Positions 23,237 to 32,900 of a stretch of DNA of 36,609 bases are shown here, piece by piece. The stretch lies in contig JALHRW010000029.1 of the NCBI GenBank assembly GCA_022841245.1, forward strand, positions 1 through 36,609, read 5' to 3'. The translations under genes and the position numbers were made by a program. Under the pieces are notes generated by a model, which had not been told where the DNA came from, searched no databases, and saw only the letters and a program-made list of their open reading frames with translations. This DNA comes from Planctomycetota bacterium (GTDB lineage Bacteria; Planctomycetota; UBA11346). The number at the start of each line of letters is the position of its first letter. Within the stretch, counting starts at the first letter, position 1.

Positions 23237-24474
23237 TCGTCCACCGGGTTTCCACCCTTGTCGTATCGTCTCTGTGGCTGTGCCTGTTCTTGAGTGGACG
23301 GCTTGCGGCCGTTGACGCGCCGCTGCTCGTCGACGTCCAACCGGACGGGGCGCCAATCGCCTGGCGCGCCAGCGGCTTCCTCCATTCGTTGTCTCCGGCA
23401 CTGCCGATCGACGAGCGCATCATTCCGCTGCGTCCGCAACGCTGGCGCCTGTCGCCCGATCTGGCGCTCAAGGCGGGGGCCAGGGCCGCCCGATTGGCGC
23501 AAGCCATCGAGGTGGTGGTGTCCGACCGTCACGGCTACCGGGAGGCTGGGGCCTGGCCTGGTGACAATGGAGACTGGTCGGCTTGGGAGACCCTGGTGGC
23601 AGAGGTCACGACCACCACTGGCGCGGTCGCACCCCAACGTCGGCTCGACATCTGGAACGAGGCTGACGCCAAAACCTTCTGGCAGCGGGACCGCGGCCGC
23701 TTCCTCGAGGCCTGGTCGCGAGGGTGGCGCGCAGCGCGGAAGGCCGACCCGTCGGTACAGCTCATCGGCCCGAGCTACTCCTTCTTCGACCTTGCCGATC
23801 TGACGGCCTTTCTCGACCATTGCCAAACCGCCGGTACCATGCCCGACATCCTCTCCTGGCATGAACTGCGTGATCGGGATGTCGAACGAATCGGCGAGCA
23901 CGTCGCCTCTGCCCGAGCCCTGCTGGCCGCGCGCGGCCTCGCCGCCATGCCTATAGAAATCAACGAGTATCTGCCACGGCGCTTCCATGTGGTTCCTGGC
24001 GCGACCGTCGTAGCCATCGCTCAAATTGAACGCTCGGGCATCTCGGGTGCGTGCAGATCCTGCTGGCGTGAGCCGGATGGCCGCAGCAACGGCGCCCAGC
24101 CGACCCTTGATGGCCTGCTGGATTTCGACCAGCAACCACGCGCGGTCTGGTGGGTCATGCAGCGCTATGGCTCCATGTCCGGTCGCCTATGCCGAGCCAG
24201 CGACCCCTTGGTTCTCGCAACTGCCGATGGTGGGCACGTGCAGGTCCTCGTACCCGGTAGGTTCGGCGGCCGGATGCTGATGGTGAACGGCTTGTCCGCC
24301 CCCCTGGCAGGTTGGAAGGGTGACATCGAATTGGTCCCAGACCTGCAATACGCACCGCTGAAACAACCTGTCCGTTGTCCGGTCGTCCAGGAGGTCGTCG
24401 GGGATGGGCTCTGCGTCAAGCTGCCGCCGATGCAGGCGGGCGACGCCTGCTTCGTGACGCTCCGTCAGCATTAG
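23233..24474 (+). CDS. Secreted clan GH-A glycoside hydrolase, PslG/GH39-like
   Basis: A 413-aa protein with an export signal (about 1-27, VSSLWLCLFLSGRLAAVDA). The TIM-barrel part shows RRLDIWNEAD, with Glu143 as the likely acid/base (the N-E pair of clan GH-A), and AMPIEINEYLPRR, with Glu245 as the likely nucleophile. A small C-terminal beta-domain (GGHVQVLVPGRFGGRMLMVN) follows, as in GH39. It is the last gene of the wzx-wzy operon (ATGA overlap). In Pseudomonas the psl cluster carries a GH39 enzyme, PslG, that cuts the polymer, and many export loci include one hydrolase. This one probably trims or frees chains in the periplasm. Its 3' end overlaps the convergent GT4 gene by 4 bases. Confidence 0.75.
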   Translation: MIVHRVSTLVVSSLWLCLFLSGRLAAVDAPLLVDVQPDGAPIAWRASGFLHSLSPALPIDERIIPLRPQRWRLSPDLALKAGARAARLAQAIEVVVSDRHGYREAGAWPGDNGDWSAWETLVAEVTTTTGAVAPQRRLDIWNEADAKTFWQRDRGRFLEAWSRGWRAARKADPSVQLIGPSYSFFDLADLTAFLDHCQTAGTMPDILSWHELRDRDVERIGEHVASARALLAARGLAAMPIEINEYLPRRFHVVPGATVVAIAQIERSGISGACRSCWREPDGRSNGAQPTLDGLLDFDQQPRAVWWVMQRYGSMSGRLCRASDPLVLATADGGHVQVLVPGRFGGRMLMVNGLSAPLAGWKGDIELVPDLQYAPLKQPVRCPVVQEVVGDGLCVKLPPMQAGDACFVTLRQH

Positions 24475-25667
24475 GCCGGTTTCGGCCCGCTCCGCTCCAA
24501 CGCCATGGCTTTCAGGCTTCCAAGGAAGGCCTGACGGCGCGGAAGCACGGACGCCTCCGACCAGTTGGCCGCATGGGTGAGGTTCCGTGCGGATTGGGCG
24601 GTGAGCCAGCCCGGATCGGTGAGAACCGCCCTCAATCGCTGCGAAAGCCCGTCCACGTCTCCGGGGTGGACCAGGGCATCGTCCCCGAGCAGCTCAGGGG
24701 TGCCGCCGATCCGAGAGGCAAGGCAGGGCAGCCCGCGAGCCATGGCCTCGACACAGGCGCGAGGCAGGCCGTCCTGCCGTGATGGCAGCACAAAGAGATC
24801 TGCCGCGTCGAGTCTGGTGTGAATCGCTTCGCCTTGTGGCAGAGCGCCGAGGAATTCGACACGCCCGGCGATTCCGAGGGTGCGCGCCAGCGCCTCGAGC
24901 TCGCCTCGGTACTCGCCGTCGCCAATGATCTCCAGATGCCACGGCGTGGCGTGCCCATCAAGCCGGGCGCAGGCGCGCAGCAGCACATCCGTCCCTTTGT
25001 AGAGCTGCTGCATCATCGCCACGGTGATGAGTCGCCAGCTGGAGGTCGCTGCGATGTGACGCGGTCCGCTTGCAAATGCCTCAGGTGTCAGCGCAATCGT
25101 CGGAACCGTGTGCATCCGTGCGGGATCGCTGGCCGGATAGCGTGACTGCAACGCCGAGTCGGTCACATACGCCACGGCATCCGCCCGGCACGCATGCCCG
25201 CGTTGATCACGATAGGCCAGCCAGCGCCACAACGGACGGAGCAGGCTGCGCGTCGAGCCAGGCGCATAGGCATCCCAGGGATCGCCAACGACTTCGAGAG
25301 CGCAGACCTGGCCGCGAAGGCGCGCCGTCCGCGCAACCTGGCCGCCAAGCTGCGAGGGCATGCGTACCACGACGCAATCCACTTGATCCAGGGCGGCAGC
25401 GATGCTGCGACGAAGCTCGCCGAGCCGCCGCAGCAGTCCGAGTGGTCCGACGTAGGGCGGCATCTGCGCAACCTGGACCCTGGGGCCATCAACCCGACGG
25501 GCCAGTGGCGGCACGGACGCGACCGGCCAGCAGCGTGCCAGCACCGTGACCGTGTCGAATACCGCCAGGTAACGGGAGAAGAAGGCGTGGGGATGCAACG
25601 ACGTCGTCCACACCGCGCCATCCGGTGTGCTCAGGTAGCGCTGGTCGATGCTCACGGCGAGACGCAT
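24471..25667 (-). CDS. Glycosyltransferase family 4 (GT-B)
   Basis: A 398-aa cytoplasmic enzyme. The C-domain shows WRLITVAMMQQLYKGTDVLL, WHLEIIGDGEYRGELEAL, VEFLGALPQGEAI and the donor motif DGLPRACVEAMARGLPCLAS (E-x7-E). The N-domain (VDCVVVRMPSQLGGQVART, VVGDPWDAYAP) is of the type seen in exopolysaccharide GT4 enzymes. An AAGGAG Shine-Dalgarno sequence (25673-25678, complement) sits 5 bases before the ATG and overlaps the stop of the upstream GT4 gene, so the two are probably coupled. It is last in the leftward operon headed by the giant surface protein. Sugar specificity unknown. Confidence 0.9.
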   Translation of the reverse strand: MRLAVSIDQRYLSTPDGAVWTTSLHPHAFFSRYLAVFDTVTVLARCWPVASVPPLARRVDGPRVQVAQMPPYVGPLGLLRRLGELRRSIAAALDQVDCVVVRMPSQLGGQVARTARLRGQVCALEVVGDPWDAYAPGSTRSLLRPLWRWLAYRDQRGHACRADAVAYVTDSALQSRYPASDPARMHTVPTIALTPEAFASGPRHIAATSSWRLITVAMMQQLYKGTDVLLRACARLDGHATPWHLEIIGDGEYRGELEALARTLGIAGRVEFLGALPQGEAIHTRLDAADLFVLPSRQDGLPRACVEAMARGLPCLASRIGGTPELLGDDALVHPGDVDGLSQRLRAVLTDPGWLTAQSARNLTHAANWSEASVLPRRQAFLGSLKAMALERSGPKPA

Positions 25668-25676
25668 TCGGGCTCC

Positions 25677-26852
25677 TTATCCTCGTCTCTGGCGCCGATG
25701 GGCGAGGCGCTGGTAGAGCCGGGCGTGGGCTGCCGCGGCGCCGCCACCGGTGAATCGGCGTTCAACCATGTGCCGAGCAGCCCGGCCGAGTGCCGCCGCG
25801 CGAACCGGGTCGCGCAGAAGAGCGGAAATGGCTGATGCCAGGGCCGCAGGATCCAAGGGGGGAACGAGCACGCCCGTCACACCATCAAGAACAACCTCAG
25901 GGAGTCCACCAACCCGGCTGGCCACCACCGGCACGGCGGCCGCCGCGGCCTCCTGGGCTATGATGCCGAAGGATTCATGCCGTGATGGAACGGCGACCAC
26001 ATCAGCCGCTGCGCACAGCGCGGGAACATCGGTCCGCCAACCCAGCAGACGCACACCTGGCCCTGCCAAGCGCTCCACATCCGCACGGTCCGGACCATCG
26101 CCAGCGATGAGTAGGACCGCATCTGGGTGGTGCGCACGCAGCTGCGGCCAGGAGGCCAGAGCGAGGTCGACTCCCTTCGCCGGCTCAAGGCGGCCGGCGA
26201 CCAGGACCACCGGACCTGCACCCAGACCGAGTTCCTCGCGCACGCGCTGCCGTGCTCCCTCGATCTGACGATCGAGCCGAGGCAGATCGATGCCGTGGTA
26301 TGCGGTCAATGAGCGCCCCTGACGGGCGCCTCCAGCCGCCATGACCATGTGTTCCAGGGCATGCGAGCTGAAGACGGTGCAGGTGGTGATGCGAGCCAGC
26401 GCGGCTTCCGCCAGACGGTAGGCGAACCGTCCGATGACCCCACGCGCAGCCAGCACGGCCGTGGTATGGGCGGTATGGACAATGACTGGGCATCCCGCTC
26501 GCCAGGCGGCGATCCTGCCCACCAGGCCGGCAACCGAGGTGTGGGTCACCACGACATCGAACCCGCCTTGACGGATGAAGCGGGTCAGCCGACACGTCGC
26601 CCGCAGCATGCCGCTCAGGGTTGCGCGACGATCCCACGGGACGTGGATGACTGCCTCGGACCGCAACGCCGCCGCTGCGTCGAGGGGCGCGCCTGGCGCG
26701 AACCCCACCACCGTCTCAACACGCCTGCGATCCAGACCGTCGAGTACGCGCACCAGGTACTCGCCTGCCCCGCCAACCGTCGTGGTGATGAGCTGCAGGA
26801 CGCGGATGCGCCGTGCCTGACGCTGCTGGCCGGATGCGTTCACGCTCCGCAT
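25677..26852 (-). CDS. Glycosyltransferase family 4 (GT-B)
   Basis: About 391 aa. The N-domain begins RIRVLQLITTTVGGAGEYLV with the Gly-rich acceptor loop and has VVVTHTSVAGLVGRIAAW, close to exopolysaccharide GT4 enzymes such as EpsD/EpsF types. The C-domain has VVLVAGRLEPAKGVDLAL, AVLLIAGDGPDRADVERL and the E-x7-E motif ESFGIIAQEAAAAAVPVV. The start is uncertain: ATG 26852 is used, GTG 26855 and TTG 26888 are in frame. It follows the giant surface-protein gene by 62 bases and is 9 bases before the next GT4. It probably adds a sugar to the repeat unit; a role in glycosylating the giant protein is a weaker possibility. Confidence 0.88.
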   Translation of the reverse strand: MRSVNASGQQRQARRIRVLQLITTTVGGAGEYLVRVLDGLDRRRVETVVGFAPGAPLDAAAALRSEAVIHVPWDRRATLSGMLRATCRLTRFIRQGGFDVVVTHTSVAGLVGRIAAWRAGCPVIVHTAHTTAVLAARGVIGRFAYRLAEAALARITTCTVFSSHALEHMVMAAGGARQGRSLTAYHGIDLPRLDRQIEGARQRVREELGLGAGPVVLVAGRLEPAKGVDLALASWPQLRAHHPDAVLLIAGDGPDRADVERLAGPGVRLLGWRTDVPALCAAADVVAVPSRHESFGIIAQEAAAAAVPVVASRVGGLPEVVLDGVTGVLVPPLDPAALASAISALLRDPVRAAALGRAARHMVERRFTGGGAAAAHARLYQRLAHRRQRRG

Positions 26853-26914
26853 CACATATCGGCTGGCGACTGGTCGAACAGCGTCCAACTTCAGGCCCGG
26901 TGGCCCGTCGTTGA

Positions 26915-29900
26915 TCAGCCGTTACCGCCTGTGGTCGGCAACGTCTCGGGCACGCTGAGCGCAGGCCCATCGCCAGTCGGCACCGGCTGTCCAGGAACCT
27001 GCAGCGAAGCGCGCTCGAGGACCAGCCCGTCTTCGCGCATCCACAGGGTGAAGGCGTGCAGGCCGACATCCGCCGGAGCAACCGTGAACGTGACGACGGA
27101 ACGGTCCGCGGTCCGGTTGGTCCAGGTCAGCGGCAGGCTGGGCCCGATGCCGACGTAGGTGAGGAAATTGATCTGCGACCCGTCGAGGCTGGCGAAGATG
27201 GTGTCGCCATTCGTGTCCGGACCGGCAGTGCGCAGCCAGATCTCGCGGGTTCCGGGAGTGGTGACGTTGAGCCACCACGTCATCGACGGAGCGGTGGCGA
27301 AGTTGCTCGACGTTCCGGCATCGGGCAAGGCCTGCAGGCCAGGTCCGCTATTGGGCGTGGTCCACGTCGTTCCAGCCTTGCCTGGCAGGAGCTGTGCAGC
27401 GCTGATCGCGGTCATGGCGAAGCCGGTTCCGCTCTGGGCCAGCGGCCCCTGACGCACCTGGGCAGCGATCGACGCCGTCGGGGCAGGCGCCCACCCTGTG
27501 ACCCCGGACACGGCAAGCTGGGTCACCGAGACGCCGTCCTCGCGCATCCACAAGTTGAGGACGTGGTGTCCAGCGCTGCTGATGCTGACATCGATCGGTA
27601 CCGCAGTCGCCGACTGCGCGCTCCATTGCGGCTGGGTCGTCCCGAAATGCGTCACGTAGTTGGGTTGCCGAACACCATCCAGACCAACCCACACCGAGTC
27701 GCCGGTGACGTTGCCCATGGCCTTGACCCACAGGCGGTAGGTGCCGGGCTTGACGACGTAGAGGTCATAATCGAGCCGGGTCGCGGCGCTGGTGGCCAGA
27801 TCGGTATCCGGCAGGCCGACCATGGCTCCGCCGCTCGGCAGCATGGACCAGCCATCCGCTGCGGGGGTCGAGTGATCGTAGGCGGCGGCATCGATCACCG
27901 CCACCGTGCCCAGACCCACCAGCACGGGATCGTCATGCTGAACTCCGGCCGGTGTCTCGGCCACGAGGATCAGGCTGGTGATGCTGGCGTCACCACGCAC
28001 GGACAGGCGGCAAGTGGCTCCGCCAGTAAGCACGAGAGTCTGCGCGGCCCCCGCACTATTGCGGCAGGTCCAGGTGGCCGTTGTCGGCAAGGCCAGTTCG
28101 CCGACGGGGCTGCCGTCGAGGTCGATGTGGACCAGCCCGCCGCTGCCGTTGGCCCACAGGTGGTACCGGCCGCTCTCCACGACATCGAGGTTCCAGAAGC
28201 GGCTAGCCGGCAGGATGGTGGTTCCGTGCGGCCCAGACGACCAGGTCGTGGCGGCGAGCGGGGCCACAGTGATCGGTGCCGCCGCATCGCTGGCGGTCAG
28301 CTGCACCGTCGCGTGCCCGCCATTGCCGTCCAAGCTCAGCGTCGCGTTCCCCGCCGCCTCCGGCGCGCGCCACACCACCTCGGCCAAGGCCGCAGTGACG
28401 GCAGCCGGGGTGCCGTCGAGGACCATGCTCGCAACGCCAAGTCCGCTGTTGCTGGCAGTGGCGCCGGAGGCGGCCAGTTGCGGCAGGCTGATGGTGCCGG
28501 CGTCGACGGCCACGGTCAGGCTGACCGTCGCGGAATCGATGTCGGCGACCGCGAAGCCGGTCAGCAGCAGATCGGAACCCAGGGTCGCGCTGCCGGCACC
28601 CGGCACGGTGACCACGGCGGCATCATCGACCGCGTTCACCGTCACGGACACGCTGGTGGACGCGCTGGCAGTGCCATCGCTGACCGTCAGACCGAAGCTG
28701 TCAGCGCCGGCATAGTCCGCGTTCGGCTGGTAGCTCACCGCGCCGGTGTTGGCGTCGACCGTGGCCGTGCCGTTGGCCGGCTGGCTGGCCAGCGACCAGG
28801 TGAGGGCGCCGCCGTCGACGTCGCTCGCCAGGGCCTGGCCGGTGAAGACGGTGTCCTCATCGCCGGACAGGCTGAGGGCCTGCGCGACCGGGGCGTCGTT
28901 GACCGGGGTCACCGTCACCGTCGCGCTGACGCTGTTCGAGGCGCCGGTCGGGGCGGTGACCGAGAACGCGACGGTGCGCGGGGCGAGGCTCGGCGCGTCG
29001 CTGCCGTTGGCGAAGGCGACCGTGCGCAGCACGGTCTGGTAGACGGCCGGCGTGGCGTTGCCGCTGAGGGTCAAGGTGCCGGTGGCCGGGTTCCACGACT
29101 GGCTGATGCCGCCGGAGACGGTGGCCGAGAGGACATCCTGGACCAGATCGCCGGTCAGCTGCACCGTGGCGCCGCTCAACTGCGCAACGCCGAAGCCGTC
29201 GACGGCCAGGGCCGGCATCACCGGCACCGGCGCGGCGTTCTCGAGGTAGGCGACGCTGCCGCCGCCGCTGATCGTCGGGACGATCGGGGTCAGCGAGATG
29301 TCGTCGTAGTACACCGGGCTGGCACCGTTGGCGAAGAGATCGACCGCGGCGAGGTTCAGCACGCCGCCGCCGGTGGTGCCGTTGGTCCAGCTGCGCTCGA
29401 AGACCTGCGCGCCGTTGTAGGAGAAGCGGTGCAGGTTGGCAGCGAAGTCGATGTCGACGCGCAGCTCGACCCACTGGCCCTTGACCACCGGGGCCGAGCC
29501 GCCGGCGAAGTCGGGCAGCACCTGGCTGTTGGTGAACTTCACCTGGGTCGACCAGTTCTTGCCGTCAGTCCCCGCGGTGTCGCGGTAGGTGTTGAGCAGG
29601 ATGAAGTAGCTGGTGCCGGTGAAGGTGGTGGGGATGTACTGCCACGCGCTGTAGCGCCAGCCGCCGGCGTTGACGCCCTTGTACTCCTTGACCAGGTCGG
29701 TGGCGCCGGCGATGGCGACGCTCGCCCCGCCGCTGCGCGCCGGCGTAGCGCTGACCAGGGCGCTGGCGCCCGGGGCGGCGTTCCAGCCATGCCAGCGGGT
29801 CAGACCCTGCAGTTCGAGCTGGTGCAGATCGCCGCCGATGGCGAGGCCCTCGAAGCCCTCGCTCCACGGCGGAGTGCTGCGCGTGACCACGCCGAGGGTA

Positions 29901-32900
29901 CGGGCGGCCTCGTTCGAGCTGCTACCGTCGCTGACGGTGAAGGCGATGGCGCGGGCGGCGGTGCCGGGGAAGGCCTGGGTGCTGCGGTACTTCACCGAGC
30001 GCAGCGCGGCCTGATAGCGCGCCACGGTGGCGCTGCCGCTGAGCGCCAGGGTTCCGCTGCCGGCGTTCCATACCCCGGTGATACCGTTCTGGTTGGTGAA
30101 CTGCAGCTCGTCGCCGGGCTGGAAGTTGCCGGCGATACGCACGCTGGCGCCGCTGAGATTGGCGCTGTCGACGTCGCTGACGGTCAGCGCGGCGGTGGCC
30201 GTCAGACCGGCGTCGCCATCGCGGAACCAGCTCAGGGCGGTCTCGATGCCGGCCAGGACCGGGGCGTCGTTGACCGGGGCAACCACCACGGTGACGGTCA
30301 CGTGCGTGTCGACGGTGCCGTCGTTGACCACCAGGCCGAAGCTGTCGCTGCCGCTCCAATCGGCATTGGGCGTGTAGACCACCGCGCCGGTCAGCGGGTC
30401 GAAGCCGGAAAGCGTGCCGTGCGCCGGAGCGGCGGAGGCGTCGAGCGTCCAGCTCAGTGCATCGCCATCGACATCGCTGGCCGACGGCGTCACCGTCACC
30501 GCCACGTCCTCGTCGGTCGCGGCCGGGGCCACGGAAGCGACCGGCGCGTCGTTGACCGGGGCAACAGCCACGCTGATCACCAGCGGCACCGTCGCGCTGC
30601 CGTCGCTGACCAGCAGACCGAAGCTGTCGCTGCCGTTCCAGTCGGCCTCGGGCGTGTAGATCACCGTGCCAGTCAGCGCGTCGAAGCCGGAGAGCGTGCC
30701 GTGCGCCGGAGCGGCGGAGGCATCGAGCGACCAGGTCAGCGCGTCACCGTCGACGTCGCCGGCAGTCGGGATCACCGTCACCGCCACGTCCTCGTCGGTC
30801 GTAGCCGGGGCCGCCGAAGCCACCGGGGCATCGTTGACCGAGGCGACGGTCACGTTGACCGTCACCGCGGCGCTGGCGAGGCCATCGCTGACCTGCAGCA
30901 CGAAGCTGTCGGAGCCATGGTAGTCGGTCGACGGGGTGTAGGTCACGGCGCCGGTCGCGGCGTTGAAGCCGGACAACGTCCCATGCGCCGGGCCCTGGCC
31001 GACGGGCAGCGACCAGCTCAGCACACCGCCATCGATGTCGCTGGCCGACGGCGTCACCGTCACCGCTGTGTCCTCGTTGGTCGCAGCCGGAGCGACGGCC
31101 GCGACCGGCGCGTCGTTGACCGGGGCCACCGCCACGCTGACCGGCAGTTCGGTCTCGGTGAAGGCGTCCTTCACCAGCAGGACGAAGCTGTCCGACCCGT
31201 TGTAGTTGAGGTTCGGCACATAGGCCACCGCGCCAGTGGCGGCGTTCACCGTCACCGAGCCGTGGCCGGGCTGCGTCTTCACGCTCCACGCCAAGGTGTC
31301 GCCATCGGGGTCGCTGGCCACGGCGGTGCCGGCGATGGTGCTGTCTTCGGCGCCGGCCAGGGCCAGCTCCTCGACGGTGGGCGGACGGCTGGGCAGCAGG
31401 CGCCATGACGGCACCACTTCGCGCTGCTGGCTGAGGCTCGACCACAATAGCGTGGCACCAGCGGTGCTGGAGACGTCGCTCTTCTCGACCCGGATGGCAT
31501 GGGCGCGGCCGGCGGTCAGCGCGACCGTGGTGGTGAGCGTACGGTGGCCGCGCGAACGCCAGTCGTTGAGCTTCTGCACGCCATCGACCCACACCCGCAC
31601 GCCATCATCGGCGGCGATGCTGAGGGTGTAGGTCTCGGTGAAGCGCGGGATGATCGCGCCTTCCCAGCGGGCGGACCAGCCGTCGACGGCGGTCAGGCCG
31701 GCCGGGGCGGTGGTGCCCCAGCGCCAGTCGAGGCGCGGCTCGACCCGCACCGCAGCCGGCGTGCCGGTCAGCGTGGTGTTAGCGAAGTAGCTGGCGGCGA
31801 GGCCGCTGCCCGTGGCGTCCGGCACGCTCTGGACCACTGGCCGCAGGGCGGCGGTGGGGATGTCGCGCAGCGACATGCTGGCCGACTGCCAGCGCAGACG
31901 CACCGAGGCGTTGCCGCCCAGTTCGACATACTCGACCACCAGCGGCAGGGCCTGGCCGGCAGTGAGGGCGACCGTGGCGGTGCTGGAACCGGAGCCGTGG
32001 AAACGGTCGATGATCAGCTTGCCGCCGAGGTAGACGCGGGCGCCGTCATCGGCGCTGAGGCTGAAGGTCGTGGTCTCGCTCCAGGCCGGAACCAGTTCGC
32101 CCTCCCAACGGGCGGTGAAGTAGTCGGACGGCAGGCCGGCGGCCGGCGGCGCAGCGCGCCAGTTGAAGTTCAACGCTGCGTCGGTGCGCGACAGCAGCGG
32201 CGTAGCGCCAGGATTGGTACCGCCGATGTAGGAGGCGAGCAGTCCGGTGCCGCCGCCGCCGAGGACGGTGATGGTGCGGGTGGCAACCGGACCGAACTTC
32301 CCATCGCTGCCGCGCACCGCGGCGCGCAGGTTGGTGCTGGAGGTCAGGGTGATCACGCCAGCGGAGACGGTCGGGCTGGACGACTTCGGATCGCTGCCGT
32401 CGACAGTGTAATGGATGACGCCGCCATCGAGGGGCGTGAACGCGCCGACCTGGACCGTGCCGGTGCCGCTGGTCGGGCCGGTGAGGACCGGCGGGAACTC
32501 GTTGAGCAGATCGGCGCTGCGCAGATTGGCCTGCGGGATCACCGCGGCCGCCCCACCGTCGCGCGACCACGACAGCCGTGCCGACGCCTGGCCGGTGTTC
32601 TCGTAGTACTCCATCCGCAGCGTGACGGCCTTGTCCTTCTTCAACTTGACCACGGTCGAGCTGACGTCGCGGGCCGACTGGTTGACCCAGCGGTCGATCA
32701 CCAGCGCGCCGTCGATGTACAGCCGCACGCCGTCGTCGGTGCGAGCGATGAAGGTGTAGTCGCCGCTGACCGTCGGCACGACCTCGCCGGTCCACGTCGC
32801 GCCGAAGCGGTTGGCCGGGATGCCGGTCGCCGGTGCGGCGCTGCCCCAGGTGAAGTCGATCGCGGGATCGGTACGCTGGACCACGGGCGTCGGCACATCG

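Noticed and set aside
26915-26933. LPTTG near the end of the giant protein as a sortase signal
   Set aside because: Only three residues follow it. There is no hydrophobic helix or basic tail, and no such segment is encoded in another frame just downstream.
27056-31408. A 1450-codon open frame opposite the giant surface-protein gene
   Set aside because: It is a shadow frame in GC-rich, repeat-rich coding DNA. Its translation is low-complexity Arg/Gly/Ala/Val with no domain, while the leftward frame has clear PA14 and Ig-like domains.
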